From JACMNW01 sp031406155 (lineage in GTDB: Bacteria; Pseudomonadota; Alphaproteobacteria; Rhodobacterales; Rhodobacteraceae): DNA of 64,000 bases. How positions within the stretch are numbered: the stretch's first letter is position 1; each line of letters starts with the position of its first letter. Positions 17,490 to 26,426 of the stretch are shown piece after piece. The notes under the pieces are model-generated. The model worked only from the letters and a program-made list of their open reading frames with translations. It was not told where the DNA came from and did no database searches. The DNA lies in assembly GCA_031406155.1 (NCBI GenBank), contig JANOGW010000056.1, positions 1 through 64,000 of the forward strand, given 5' to 3'. A program made the position numbers and the translations under genes.

Positions 17490-17690
17490 ATGCAGATAGA
17501 ATTGTCAAAATTTTTCCGCGATGACGCCGGCGCTGTCACAGTTGACTGGGTCGTGCTGACCGGTGCGATTGTTGGACTTGGCATACTCGTCATCATTCCG
17601 ATTGGGTTTAGCGCAGGCAACTCCGCGTCCGCCGTGTCGACCAGCATTGCCACAAGCAATGTTGGATACGTGTCACAAGCTACGCCCTGA
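17490..17690 (+). CDS. Flp-type IVb pilin 4
   Basis: This 66-residue pilin has leader MQIELSKFFRDDAG, core AVTVDWVVLTGAIVGLGILV and tail NVGYVSQATP. Cleavage is expected after G14, with Asp at +5. Its mature tail is Ser/Ala-rich and unlike the others. ATG 17490 follows AAGGAAGAAG, the best ribosome-binding site of the four. The upstream element found before pilins 1-3 is absent, and no terminator separates it from cpaB (67 bases), so it may be the pilin expressed with the assembly genes. Confidence 0.9.
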   Translation: MQIELSKFFRDDAGAVTVDWVVLTGAIVGLGILVIIPIGFSAGNSASAVSTSIATSNVGYVSQATP

Positions 17691-17757
17691 TCAGCACTGC
17701 AGCTACTATTGAGCCGACCAAATGTCCGTCGGTATCTACACCTGAAGGGGAATTGCG

Positions 17758-18597
17758 ATGCGTATGGTATTTGGGCTGGTTTTGGTGGCGGGTCTGGCTT
17801 TGGCCGGTTTTGCTGTCTACATGGCCCAGGGTTTCATCAGTCAAACTCAAAACGCTCTGGCGGAAGAACGCGCGATCCGGGCAAAATCGGGGCCGCTGGT
17901 TGAAGTTTTCGTGGTCAACAAGCCGCTCAACTACGGTGATGTGTTGACGAAGGACGACGTCCAGTTGATCTACTGGCCAGAGCAGGCACTGCCCGAGACG
18001 ATTTTCCGCGATCCCGCCTTGCTGTTTCCGGAAGGCGAAAAAGAACCCCGCTATGTTGTGCGCCAGATGGAAATGTTCGAACCACTTCTTGCGTCCAAGG
18101 TCACCGAGCCCGGCAAACCATCGGGCCTGACCGGCCAGCTTGCCAAAGGCATGCGCGCCTTTGCAGTCAAGGTCGACGTCGATAGCGGCGTGTCGGGTTT
18201 TCTGCAGCCGGGCGACAACGTCGACATCTACTGGACCGGCCAAACTTCGGGTGTTGAGGGTGACCTGACCCGCCTGATCGAACACTCGATCGAAATTGTG
18301 GCTGTCGACCAGGTTGCGAACAGTGGCCGGGCAGCGGCAGTGGCCCGCACCGTGACTGTGGAAGCGACGCCGGAACAGGTTGCACGTCTGGCACAGGCCC
18401 AGGCTACCGGTCGTCTGGCGCTATCGCTTGTCGGCGTCGGTGACGATACGCTTTCCGCCAGCGTCGAGGTAGACAACGCGGGCCTGCTTGGCATCGAAGA
18501 TCAGCAAATTGTCGCCGCAGAAAAAGAGCGGGTCTGTACCATCCGGACGCGCAAAGGTGGCGAAGCTGTGGAAATCCCGATCCCCTGCACCAACTAA
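17758..18597 (+). CDS. cpaB: Flp pilus assembly protein CpaB (RcpC)
   Basis: This 279-residue periplasmic protein has an N-terminal membrane anchor (MVFGLVLVAGLALAGFAVYM, residues 3-22). An SAF-like domain follows (LVEVFVVNKPLNYGDVLTKD, near 47-66) and then the CpaB/RcpC region (LAKGMRAFAVKVDV, GFLQPGDNVDIYWTG). Two cysteines near the C-terminus (RVCTIRTRK, IPCTN) could form a disulfide. CpaB/RcpC modulates the outer-membrane secretin channel of the Tad system. The start follows GAAGGGGAATTGCG. A stem-loop follows the stop, and the secretin gene has its own 208-base leader. Confidence 0.92.
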   Translation: MRMVFGLVLVAGLALAGFAVYMAQGFISQTQNALAEERAIRAKSGPLVEVFVVNKPLNYGDVLTKDDVQLIYWPEQALPETIFRDPALLFPEGEKEPRYVVRQMEMFEPLLASKVTEPGKPSGLTGQLAKGMRAFAVKVDVDSGVSGFLQPGDNVDIYWTGQTSGVEGDLTRLIEHSIEIVAVDQVANSGRAAAVARTVTVEATPEQVARLAQAQATGRLALSLVGVGDDTLSASVEVDNAGLLGIEDQQIVAAEKERVCTIRTRKGGEAVEIPIPCTN

Positions 18598-18613
18598 GCT
18601 GGCGCAAATACAC

Positions 18614-18648
18614 GGGCGCAACCCCCAGATGCGGTGGTTGCGCCCTTT
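18614..18648 (+). terminator. Stem-loop after cpaB
   Basis: GGGCGCAACC and GGTTGCGCCC form a 10-bp stem followed by only TTTG. It may be a partial terminator separating cpaB from the secretin gene. Confidence 0.55.
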
Positions 18649-18805
18649 GCTTTGCGCGATGGCTTGCGGCCTGTTGCATGTTATCCACATAAGGTACGAC
18701 CTTTAACCTTTTGATTCTTGATTAAAAAGCCAATCTACTGCATCTTGACTTCAAGTGCGGGCATTCAAGACCCGCTTTTGAGGCGTGATCGAAAGGGCAG
18801 GTCAC

Positions 18806-20185
18806 ATGAGCATGCGTAAAATATGGGCCGCCAGCCTGCTTGGTCTGGCAATGGCCACTTCGGCACTCAGTCCGGTTGCGGCAGAAACACTGCGGGTGTT
18901 GCAGGGTGCTGCGTCATCCGCACTGAACGTGCCGATGAACCGGGCCGTGGTTGTGGAAAGCGACGTGCCGTTCGCGGAACTTTCCATCGCTAATCCCGGC
19001 ATTGCCGATATTTCCACCCTGTCGGACAAGACCATTTATGTGCTGGGCAAATCGCCGGGGCGCACAACGATGACGCTGCTGTCGCCCGATGGCAAGTTAA
19101 TTGCCAACGTAGAAGTGCAGGTCACGCCGGATATCGGTGAATTCAAGGAACGCCTGCAACAAATTCTGCCCGGCGAAAAGATCGAAGTGCGTACCGCGAA
19201 CGACGGGATCGTTCTGTCGGGGGTTGTGTCATCCACCGCGAAGCTTGACCGCGCGCTTGATCTTGCGAACCGCTACGCGCCAGAACGGGTCTCGAACCTG
19301 ATGTCGGTGGGGGGTACTCAGCAGGTTATGCTGAAGGTGCGGTTTGCTGAAATGCAGCGGTCGGTTTCGAAGTCGCTGAGCGCATCACTCGCAATCACTG
19401 GCAATCGTGGCGGAGTAGAAACCGGCACTTATCTTGACGTAGGCAACGGTTTGGGCGGCCCCATTACTGTTCAACCGGGAACCGAAGGCGCCGCCAGCAT
19501 CGGATTCTCAGCGGGATCGCTGGAATTTGAGGTGCTGCTGGAAGCGCTTGAATCCAAGGGCATGGTGCGCACATTGGCAGAGCCCAACCTGACGGCTCTG
19601 TCGGGACAGGAAGCCAAGTTTCTGGCAGGCGGCGAATATCCAATCCCAGTGTCTGACAATGACGGCATTTCGATCGAATATAAGCCTTTCGGGGTGGAAC
19701 TGAATTTCACTCCCGTCGTGGTGGACGGTGACGTGATTAACCTTTTGATCAATGCCGCCGTGTCATCGATCGATCCCGCGATCACGGTTCAGACCGGCGG
19801 CGTTACGGTGAACGCATTCCGGCGCCGCGATACCTCGACCACGGTTGAAATGCGGGATGGCGAAAGCTTCGCCATCGCCGGGCTGTTGCAAGACGATTTT
19901 CGCGATCTGAACGGTCAGGTGCCTTGGCTGGGTGATATTCCGGTGCTTGGCGCGCTGTTTCGCAGTACTGACTATCAGCGTGCCCAAACTGAACTTGTGA
20001 TTATCGTCACCCCGCATCTGGTTACGCCATCCCGGGGCGAGGCGCTTGCCCTGCCAACCGATCGGGTCAAGCTGCCCACCGAACGCGATCTGTTCTTGTT
20101 CGGAAATGTTTCGGGCAGACAGGGCCCTGCCGGTGAAGTGGCCCGGCAGGACTTCACCGGTTCCTATGGCTATGTGATGGAGTAG
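18806..20185 (+). CDS. cpaC: Tad secretin CpaC (RcpA)
   Basis: This 459-residue outer-membrane secretin forms the channel for Flp pili. Residues 1-27 are a signal peptide (RKIWAASLLGLAMATSAL, cut near VAAE). An N-terminal domain (VVVESDVPFAELSIANPGIA) and a BON-like domain (EVRTANDGIVLSGVVSST) precede the secretin core with EPNLTALSGQEAKFLAGGEY, PVVVDGDVINLLI and the C-terminal pattern LGDIPVLGALFRSTDYQRAQ and ELVIIVTPHLV. The start is ATG 18806, after AAGGGCAGG; the GTG 21 bases earlier is less likely. It is followed after three bases by the OmpA-like lipoprotein gene. Confidence 0.94.
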   Translation: MSMRKIWAASLLGLAMATSALSPVAAETLRVLQGAASSALNVPMNRAVVVESDVPFAELSIANPGIADISTLSDKTIYVLGKSPGRTTMTLLSPDGKLIANVEVQVTPDIGEFKERLQQILPGEKIEVRTANDGIVLSGVVSSTAKLDRALDLANRYAPERVSNLMSVGGTQQVMLKVRFAEMQRSVSKSLSASLAITGNRGGVETGTYLDVGNGLGGPITVQPGTEGAASIGFSAGSLEFEVLLEALESKGMVRTLAEPNLTALSGQEAKFLAGGEYPIPVSDNDGISIEYKPFGVELNFTPVVVDGDVINLLINAAVSSIDPAITVQTGGVTVNAFRRRDTSTTVEMRDGESFAIAGLLQDDFRDLNGQVPWLGDIPVLGALFRSTDYQRAQTELVIIVTPHLVTPSRGEALALPTDRVKLPTERDLFLFGNVSGRQGPAGEVARQDFTGSYGYVME

Positions 20186-20188
20186 ACG

Positions 20189-20836
20189 ATGAAACATTCA
20201 CTCCCTCTGATCGTTTCGGTGTCTTTGCTTGCGCTTACTGCCTGTGGCGATGGATTTGATCGCTCTGTCGGGGCCAATATCGACAGTGGCCAGTTCGGCA
20301 GCGCCACCATGAACAATTCCCTGGTCCAAACCGGCCAGCGGTCGTTCATGATGGCTTTGGGTGAACGGTTTGCCGCAGAAGTACCAAGTACGATAACGTT
20401 CGCGTTCAACAGCGCGGACCTTTCCGGGGACGCACAGGCGACCCTGCGACGCCAGGCAGACTGGATCCGCCAGTTTCCCGAAATCCGGTTCCGGGTGTAC
20501 GGACATACCGATCTAGTCGGATCGAACGGCTACAATAAGGCGCTTGGTCTGCGCCGGGCCAACGCTGCAGTAGCCTATCTCAGCACTCAGGGCATCAGCA
20601 CGGCACGGCTTGAAGCGGTTGTTTCGTTTGGCAAGACCCGCCCGGTGATCCAGACCCCCGGCCCGGAACAGCGCAATCGCCGTACGGTGACCGAAGTTTC
20701 AGGTTTCGCCGAAGGACACCCGACGCTTCTGAACGGCAAGTATGCGGCCATCATCTTCCGCGATTACGTCAGCAACGCCGAATGGCGCCATCCGCCTGCA
20801 AAGCCGCCAACGGCAGTATTTGCACCAGGTGGTTGA
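20189..20836 (+). CDS. OmpA-family lipoprotein of the Tad locus
   Basis: This 215-residue lipoprotein has lipobox LLALTAC with acylated Cys19. The OmpA/MotB peptidoglycan-binding domain spans roughly 65-170 (ITFAFNSADLSGDAQATLRR, RVYGHTDLVGSNGYNKALGL, RRANAAVAYL). The tail (HPPAKPPTAVFAPGG) is proline-rich. It occupies the place where other Tad loci have CpaD/RcpB, the secretin-associated lipoprotein, and probably tethers the channel to the cell wall. It sits three bases after the secretin stop. Confidence 0.9.
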   Translation: MKHSLPLIVSVSLLALTACGDGFDRSVGANIDSGQFGSATMNNSLVQTGQRSFMMALGERFAAEVPSTITFAFNSADLSGDAQATLRRQADWIRQFPEIRFRVYGHTDLVGSNGYNKALGLRRANAAVAYLSTQGISTARLEAVVSFGKTRPVIQTPGPEQRNRRTVTEVSGFAEGHPTLLNGKYAAIIFRDYVSNAEWRHPPAKPPTAVFAPGG

Positions 20837-20841
20837 TGTTT

Positions 20842-20863
20842 CGGGCCCGCGATTGCGGGCCCG
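20842..20863 (+). repeat. Perfect stem-loop after the OmpA-like gene
   Basis: CGGGCCCGC and GCGGGCCCG form a 9-bp perfect stem around GATT. No T run follows, so it is an mRNA-stabilising or weak terminating hairpin between the envelope genes and the cpaE promoter region (20864-21085, no gene seen). Confidence 0.6.
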
Positions 20864-21085
20864 ACGCGTTCAGGCCTGTTGTTTCTCATCCAGCTAAAAA
20901 TCAAAGATTAACGGCTTTTTAGCCCCAATATCGCCACCATTCCAGAGCATTCCTCACTCAGTGGGAACAGTCGCGCGGCCAATGTGCTGTGCACGGGGCT
21001 CTGGATGCATCATGGGGTGATCTGAAATAATGCTGATCAATTTGTGTGGTAGCCCGGATCCTCGTCTTAGGAAGGGCATGAGGCT

Positions 21086-22363
21086 ATGACGAGCGTTGCA
21101 ACATTACAGCCGGAACCGGCACCGATCGTTGCGTGCACGATTTCGCGCGATGTGCAGAATTTCGACCTTTTGATCGACGATATGGAACTGGAACTTGGCG
21201 AAAGCTGGGGCGATCTTTCGTTCGAGGACGCAATGGTCTTTCTGGATCAGCCAGAGGCGGCCATCCTAGAATTTGTGGCGATTGCGGTTGATCACCAAGA
21301 CGAAGCAGATCTTACCAGAATCACCGATATCATCCGGAAGGCCAAGGCAAAAGGCATCAAGATCGTCCTGATCGCCGATCAGGTCAGCCCGATTGCGCTG
21401 CATCAATTGCTGCGATTGGGTGGCGACGATTTCGTGCCTTACCCACTGCCCGAAGGGGCGTTGCATGAAGCGATCGAACGCATCCGCAAACCAGCACCCG
21501 CACCCGCTCCGACTTTGTCGGCCGTGGCCAATACGCCCGATTTCGACGATGTCGCGCATCCGACCTTCAAGGCCAAGGGTGATCGCGACGGCGTCGTGTT
21601 GCCCGTACATGGGCTTGCGGGGGGAACCGGTGCATCCACTTTTGTGACTAACCTGGCGTGGGAACTGGCGAATATCACCAAAACCGATGCGCCGCGCGTT
21701 TGCCTGCTGGATTTCGATTTCCAGTACGGATCGGTTGCGACGTATCTCGATCTTCCGCGCAAGGATTCGGTTCTGGAGCTGTTGTCGGACACGGCCGCCG
21801 CAGACAGCGAAAGCTTTCTGCATTCCTTGCTGACCTTCAACGATAAACTGCATGTCTTCACCGCTCCCGCCGACATGGTGCCCCTTGATATCGTCACGGG
21901 CGAAGACATCGGGCGGATCATCGACATGGCGCAAGCCAACTTTGATTTCGTGCTGATCGACATGCCATCCACAATTGTCAGCTGGACCGAAACGGTGCTC
22001 ACGCGCGCGCATGTCTATTTCGCGCTGATGGACCTTGACCTGCGCTCTGCCCAGAATGTGCTGCGTCTTGTGCGGGCCTTGAAGGCCGAGGGGCTGCCAC
22101 ATGAAAAGCTGCGCTACGTGCTGAACCGCGCGCCGCGTTTTACCGATCTTTCGGCAAAAAGTCGCGTAAAGAGAATGGCAGAAAGCCTTGATATAAATAT
22201 AGAAATACAATTACCGGACGGCGGCGCGCAAGTGACTCAATCGAACGACCACGGTCTGCCTCTTTCGGAAAACTCCGCCAAGAACCCGCTGCGCCGCGAA
22301 CTGCAGAAACTAGCAAAGTCGATTTATGATCTGAACAAGGCCGTTGAAACCGGCAAGGGCTGA
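21086..22363 (+). CDS. cpaE: CpaE/TadZ-like pilus localisation protein with degenerate P-loop
   Basis: This 425-residue cytoplasmic protein has a receiver-like N-terminal domain near 45-135 (AILEFVAIAVDHQDEADL, GIKIVLIADQV, LLRLGGDDFVPYPLPEGALH), a proline-rich linker, then a MinD/ParA-like domain from ~170 (VVLPVHGLAGGTGASTFVTN, VCLLDFDFQYGSVATYL, FDFVLIDMPSTIVSWTETVL). CpaE/TadZ marks the pole or site where Tad pili assemble. The Walker A region reads AGGTGAST: both the signature lysine and the P-loop GK lysine are missing, so ATP hydrolysis is doubtful. It starts ATG 21086 after AGGAAGGGC and is followed 17 bases later by cpaF. Confidence 0.92.
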   Translation: MTSVATLQPEPAPIVACTISRDVQNFDLLIDDMELELGESWGDLSFEDAMVFLDQPEAAILEFVAIAVDHQDEADLTRITDIIRKAKAKGIKIVLIADQVSPIALHQLLRLGGDDFVPYPLPEGALHEAIERIRKPAPAPAPTLSAVANTPDFDDVAHPTFKAKGDRDGVVLPVHGLAGGTGASTFVTNLAWELANITKTDAPRVCLLDFDFQYGSVATYLDLPRKDSVLELLSDTAAADSESFLHSLLTFNDKLHVFTAPADMVPLDIVTGEDIGRIIDMAQANFDFVLIDMPSTIVSWTETVLTRAHVYFALMDLDLRSAQNVLRLVRALKAEGLPHEKLRYVLNRAPRFTDLSAKSRVKRMAESLDINIEIQLPDGGAQVTQSNDHGLPLSENSAKNPLRRELQKLAKSIYDLNKAVETGKG

Positions 22364-22380
22364 TCCGCCCGGGGGAATAC

Positions 22381-23847
22381 ATGTTTAGTCGCTTCAAGAA
22401 AACTGATCAGCCAGCCGGAAAACCTGGCCCTCATGCCACACCGGGGACAGGAACTCCTGCGGCGCGCGCGGCCACTTTGCCGACGAGCAAGCCCGCCCTT
22501 CCCGGCCGCCAGAATACCGGCCCAGTCGCGGTGCCCAAAGCATCGGCAGAGGTGGTGGCCGCCGAGAAAGAGAAAAAGCGCAAAGACCGCCTGATGGAAC
22601 TGAAGGTAGAGCTGCACAAGCGTCTGCTGGAAAACCTGAACCTAGCCGCCCTTGAAAAAGCGTCCGAGGCCAGCCTGAAGGTGGAAATCGCGGCCATCGC
22701 GTCCGAAGCGTTGGACGAGATGAATGTCTCGCTGACCAAAGATGACCGCAGCATCCTGAACCAGGAACTGTACGACGAGGTCATGGGCCTTGGCCCGCTG
22801 GAACCACTGCTTAAGGATGACACCGTCAACGATATTCTGGTGAACGGGCCGAACCGCATTTTCATCGAACGCGCGGGCAAGCTGGTGTTGACCGACATCA
22901 CCTTTAAGGATGAACGTCACCTTTTGCGGATCATTGACAAGATCGTGTCTGCCGTGGGCCGGCGCGTTGACGAAAGCAACCCGTATGTTGACGCCCGTCT
23001 TGCCGACGGATCGCGCTTCAACGCGATGGTTCCGCCGGTTGCAGTGGATGGCAGTCTTGTTTCCATCCGTAAATTCAAGAAGGAAAAACTGGCGATCAGT
23101 GATCTGGTCAAATTCGGGGCCTTCACCGAGGAAATGGCCGCTTACCTGCAAGCCGCTGTGTCTTGCCGCCTTAACGTAATCGTGTCCGGCGGGACGGGGT
23201 CGGGTAAAACCACCACTCTGAACGCGCTGTCATCGTTTATCGACAACACCGAACGCGTATTGACCATCGAAGATACCGCTGAACTTCAGCTGCAACAGAT
23301 CCACGTTGGCCGGATGGAAAGCCGCCCGCCAAACGTTGAAGGCAAGGGCGCAGTTACCCAACGCGACTGTTTGCGCAACGCCCTTCGGATGCGCCCGGAC
23401 CGGATCATAGTCGGCGAAACCCGCGGTGAAGAGGTGATCGACATGTTGCAGGCCATGAACACCGGCCATGACGGGTCGATGACCACCATTCACGCCAACT
23501 CTGCCCGCGATGGCATTTCCCGCCTAGAGAACATGGTCGCCATGGCCGGGATCGAAATGCCGCTTAAAGCCGTTCGCGCGCAGATCGCGTCAGCCGTGAA
23601 CCTGATCGTGCAGGCATCGCGCCTGCAAGATGGCTCCCGCCGCATGGTATCGATCACCGAAATCACGGGCATGGAGGGCGAGGTTATCTCGATGCAGGAA
23701 ATATTCCGCTACGAACGCCTCGGCCTTGCCCCCGATGGCAAGATCATCGGGCGCTTCAACGCCACCGGAGTTCGGTCGCACTATTCCGACCGTTTCCGCC
23801 AGTGGGGTTACGACCTTCCCGCCTCCATCTACGAACCGATCGTTTAA
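22381..23847 (+). CDS. cpaF: Tad secretion ATPase CpaF (TadA)
   Basis: This 488-residue hexameric motor of the GspE/VirB11 superfamily drives pilin assembly at the inner membrane. Residues 1-70 are a variable Pro/Ala/Lys-rich tail. The CpaF N-domain follows (YDEVMGLGPLEPLLKDDTVN, ILVNGPNRIFIERAGKL). Walker A GGTGSGKTT is near residue 270, the Asp box TIEDTAELQL follows, and Walker B RIIVGETRGEEVIDM is near 340 with the His box NTGHDGSMTTIHANS. All catalytic motifs are intact, unlike neighbouring CpaE. Nine bases separate it from tadB. Confidence 0.96.
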   Translation: MFSRFKKTDQPAGKPGPHATPGTGTPAARAATLPTSKPALPGRQNTGPVAVPKASAEVVAAEKEKKRKDRLMELKVELHKRLLENLNLAALEKASEASLKVEIAAIASEALDEMNVSLTKDDRSILNQELYDEVMGLGPLEPLLKDDTVNDILVNGPNRIFIERAGKLVLTDITFKDERHLLRIIDKIVSAVGRRVDESNPYVDARLADGSRFNAMVPPVAVDGSLVSIRKFKKEKLAISDLVKFGAFTEEMAAYLQAAVSCRLNVIVSGGTGSGKTTTLNALSSFIDNTERVLTIEDTAELQLQQIHVGRMESRPPNVEGKGAVTQRDCLRNALRMRPDRIIVGETRGEEVIDMLQAMNTGHDGSMTTIHANSARDGISRLENMVAMAGIEMPLKAVRAQIASAVNLIVQASRLQDGSRRMVSITEITGMEGEVISMQEIFRYERLGLAPDGKIIGRFNATGVRSHYSDRFRQWGYDLPASIYEPIV

Positions 23848-23856
23848 GGATAAATC

Positions 23857-24825
23857 ATGCAGGTCAGTGCTGCCCCCCTTATCTACGTCCTGATTTTTGT
23901 CGCCGTCTTGTTGCTGGTCGAGGGCATCTATCTGACGGTATTCGGAAAATCCATCAGCCTGAACAGCCGCGTCAGCCGCCGCCTTGCCCTTTTGCAAAAG
24001 AATGGCAACCGCGAACAGGTGCTGGACCAACTTCGCAAAGAGATGGGTCAGCACATGGCCGCGCGGGGTATCCCGCTGTATTCGATCCTGGCAACCAAGG
24101 CACAAAAGGCTAACATCGCCTTTTCGCCAAAGGTGCTGATCGCCCTGATGGGCTTGCTGTCGGTGTTCAGCTTTCTTGGCCTGACCATAGGAACCGATAC
24201 GACACCGGCCGTACGCGGTCTGATTGCCGTCATCATGGGGGTCGGTGGCATCTACACCTGGGTCAACAAAAAGGCCAAAAAGCGCATGGCGCTGATGGAA
24301 GAACAATTGCCCGATGCGGTGGAACTGATGGTGCGATCCTTGCGCGTCGGGCACCCTTTCTCGGCTGCAATCGGCATCGTCGCCAAAGAAGTACCCGACC
24401 CGCTGGGCACCGAATTTGGTATGATTGCCGATGAGGCCGCTTATGGCCGCGATGTGTCCGAAAGCCTCAAGGCCTTTGCCGAACGCATGGACAGCCAGGA
24501 TCTGCGCTTTCTGGCAGTTGCGGTGACCATTCAACAACAATCAGGTGGCAACCTCGCGGAGATTCTGGAAGGTCTGGCAAAGGTTGTGCGCGCGCGCTTC
24601 AAGCTGTTCCGCCGGGTCAGCGCGATTACGGCCGAAGCGAAATGGTCGGGCATGTTTTTGTCGGCCTTCCCGATCGGAGCGCTGATCATGATCAACATCC
24701 TGAAACCCGACTACTTCGACGAGGTGAAGGAAACGCCCGAATTCATTCCCGCATGTCTGGTCGTGGCGGTGTTCTTGGTTCTGAACATCATCTTCATGAA
24801 AATAATGGTCAATATCAAGGTGTGA
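23857..24825 (+). CDS. tadB: Tad inner-membrane platform protein TadB
   Basis: This 322-residue GspF-type protein has an N-terminal membrane helix (PLIYVLIFVAVLLLVEGIYL) and two further helices near 90-135. A T2SSF domain carries LPDAVELMVRSLRVGHPFSA and FLAVAVTIQQQSGGNLAEIL, and the C-terminus has two more helices ending IIFMKIMVNIKV. With TadC it forms the platform on which CpaF acts. Its stop lies six bases before the tadC start. Confidence 0.94.
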   Translation: MQVSAAPLIYVLIFVAVLLLVEGIYLTVFGKSISLNSRVSRRLALLQKNGNREQVLDQLRKEMGQHMAARGIPLYSILATKAQKANIAFSPKVLIALMGLLSVFSFLGLTIGTDTTPAVRGLIAVIMGVGGIYTWVNKKAKKRMALMEEQLPDAVELMVRSLRVGHPFSAAIGIVAKEVPDPLGTEFGMIADEAAYGRDVSESLKAFAERMDSQDLRFLAVAVTIQQQSGGNLAEILEGLAKVVRARFKLFRRVSAITAEAKWSGMFLSAFPIGALIMINILKPDYFDEVKETPEFIPACLVVAVFLVLNIIFMKIMVNIKV

Positions 24826-24831
24826 TGGATC

Positions 24832-25809
24832 ATGGAATTTCTTAATACTATCAACGCTACGCTGGTTTCTGCCATGGGGCCACTTGGGCCGCTGGTGGCA
24901 ATCGGCGGGCTGGGGCTTGTGCTTATCCTGGCCGCCCTGCCGACCATGCTGAAGAAAAAGATCGAGCCTTTTTCCCGGCTAAAGGCCCAGAACGCGGCCA
25001 TCAATATTCCAAGCAAGCCGAGCGCCGCGCTGCGCCGGGGTGAAAAAAACGACAAGCTGGAAAAGTTTGCCAACTTTCTTGAACCACAGAACGCTGAAGA
25101 CATGTCAGCCGCGCGGCTCCGGATGTTGCGGGCAGGTTATCGTGACAAGAACTCGGTTCGGACATTTCACTTTGCGCAGTTTGCCCTTGGTATCGGATTT
25201 CTTGTCCTTGGCCTGATCTACGCCATGATCTTGTCCACGAAGGGCGAGGTCACGACCCAACTGATGATCATGTACACGATCGGCCCGGGTGCGGCGGGGT
25301 ATTACCTTCCACAATACTGGGTGACGAGGCGTGCGCAAAACCGTCAGAACGAGATCATATCCGGCTTTCCCGACGCGCTTGACATGATGTTGGTCTGTGT
25401 CGAGGCAGGCCAATCACTGGATCAGTCCATCATTCGCGTCGCCAAGGAATCTGCTGCAGGCTACCCGGCGCTTGGCGAAGAGTTTGAGATGGTCGCCCAT
25501 GAGGTGAAGGCTGGCAAGGAAAGGGTCATGGTTCTGAAAGACATGTCAGAACGGATCGGCATTTCCGACGTGTCGTCGTTTGTGACCACCCTGGTGCAAT
25601 CGGCCACCTTCGGGACGTCGGTCGCCGAAGCCTTGCGTGTTTACTCGGCGGAAATGCGGGACAAACGCGTGATGCGGGCGGAAGAAAAAGCGAACAAGTT
25701 GCCGACGAAGCTGACGCTGGGCACCATGCTGTTCACTTTGCCACCCTTGTTGATAATTTTGATCGGCCCATCCATTCACGGTATTGCCAAGAACCTCGGC
25801 GGTGGTTGA
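24832..25809 (+). CDS. tadC: Tad inner-membrane platform protein TadC
   Basis: This 325-residue paralogue and partner of TadB has an N-terminal helix (PLVAIGGLGLVLILAALPTM) and helices near 110-160. The T2SSF domain carries FPDALDMMLVCVEAGQSLDQ and FVTTLVQSATFGTSVAEALR, and the protein ends in a hydrophobic segment (MLFTLPPLLIILIGPSIHGI). The long cytoplasmic stretch between helix 1 and 2 is lysine-rich. It overlaps or abuts the following tadD gene. Confidence 0.94.
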   Translation: MEFLNTINATLVSAMGPLGPLVAIGGLGLVLILAALPTMLKKKIEPFSRLKAQNAAINIPSKPSAALRRGEKNDKLEKFANFLEPQNAEDMSAARLRMLRAGYRDKNSVRTFHFAQFALGIGFLVLGLIYAMILSTKGEVTTQLMIMYTIGPGAAGYYLPQYWVTRRAQNRQNEIISGFPDALDMMLVCVEAGQSLDQSIIRVAKESAAGYPALGEEFEMVAHEVKAGKERVMVLKDMSERIGISDVSSFVTTLVQSATFGTSVAEALRVYSAEMRDKRVMRAEEKANKLPTKLTLGTMLFTLPPLLIILIGPSIHGIAKNLGGG

Positions 25810-25820
25810 TACCTGAGGGT

Positions 25821-26390
25821 ATGAAGTGCGGCATATTCGCGATCCTGGTTTTTGGTTCCTTGGTGGCGGCCTGTGGCAACACGGGCGGGCTAAATGCGCG
25901 TGACGTTTCTCGCAATGCGCCCTACGGGGCGGATGCCAATGGCCAAGGTGTCGACGGTCTGCTTGTCGGCCACCGGCTAATGGAAGCGGGCGAATATGAT
26001 CTCGCGTTGAAATCCTACCTGCGCGCTGCTGGCGAACAGGGGATCAACGCCGATGTTCTGTCTGCCATCGGGTCCGCCAACCTGCAACTGGGCCGTCTCG
26101 GCCAGGCCGAGCAAATCCTTAGGCGCGCACTGGAGATAGAGCCGAGTTTCGTTCCAGCCCAGAACAATCTGGGTGTGGCCTTGATGGGCCGTGGAAAAGT
26201 GGGCGAGGCGCGCGTGGTTTTCCAGCAAGCCTACGCCTTGGACAGTGGCGAATCAGACGCCATTCGTGAAAATCTACGCCTCGCTATCGCAAAAAGCGAA
26301 AATGAGGCCTATGCTGATCCGGTCGAAAAGGCTAGTTTTTCTCTCGTGCGGCGCGGGCAGGGTGAATATCTCCTGCTGTCAAAGCTCTGA
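25821..26390 (+). CDS. tadD: TPR lipoprotein TadD, first copy
   Basis: This 189-residue lipoprotein has signal MKCGIFAILVFGSLVAAC, acylated at Cys18. TPR motifs lie near 50-150 (AGEYDLALKSYLRAAGEQG, LGRLGQAEQILRRALEIEPS, RGKVGEARVVFQQAYALDS). TadD is needed for Flp pilus production and may act as a secretin pilotin. I chose ATG 25821 since it gives a clean lipoprotein signal with GAGG upstream. An alternative TTG at 25806 overlaps the tadC stop and would add five residues. Confidence 0.88.
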   Translation: MKCGIFAILVFGSLVAACGNTGGLNARDVSRNAPYGADANGQGVDGLLVGHRLMEAGEYDLALKSYLRAAGEQGINADVLSAIGSANLQLGRLGQAEQILRRALEIEPSFVPAQNNLGVALMGRGKVGEARVVFQQAYALDSGESDAIRENLRLAIAKSENEAYADPVEKASFSLVRRGQGEYLLLSKL

Positions 26391-26426
26391 GGACTACGTG
26401 ATACCGAGCAGTCAAAAGGACGCAAA

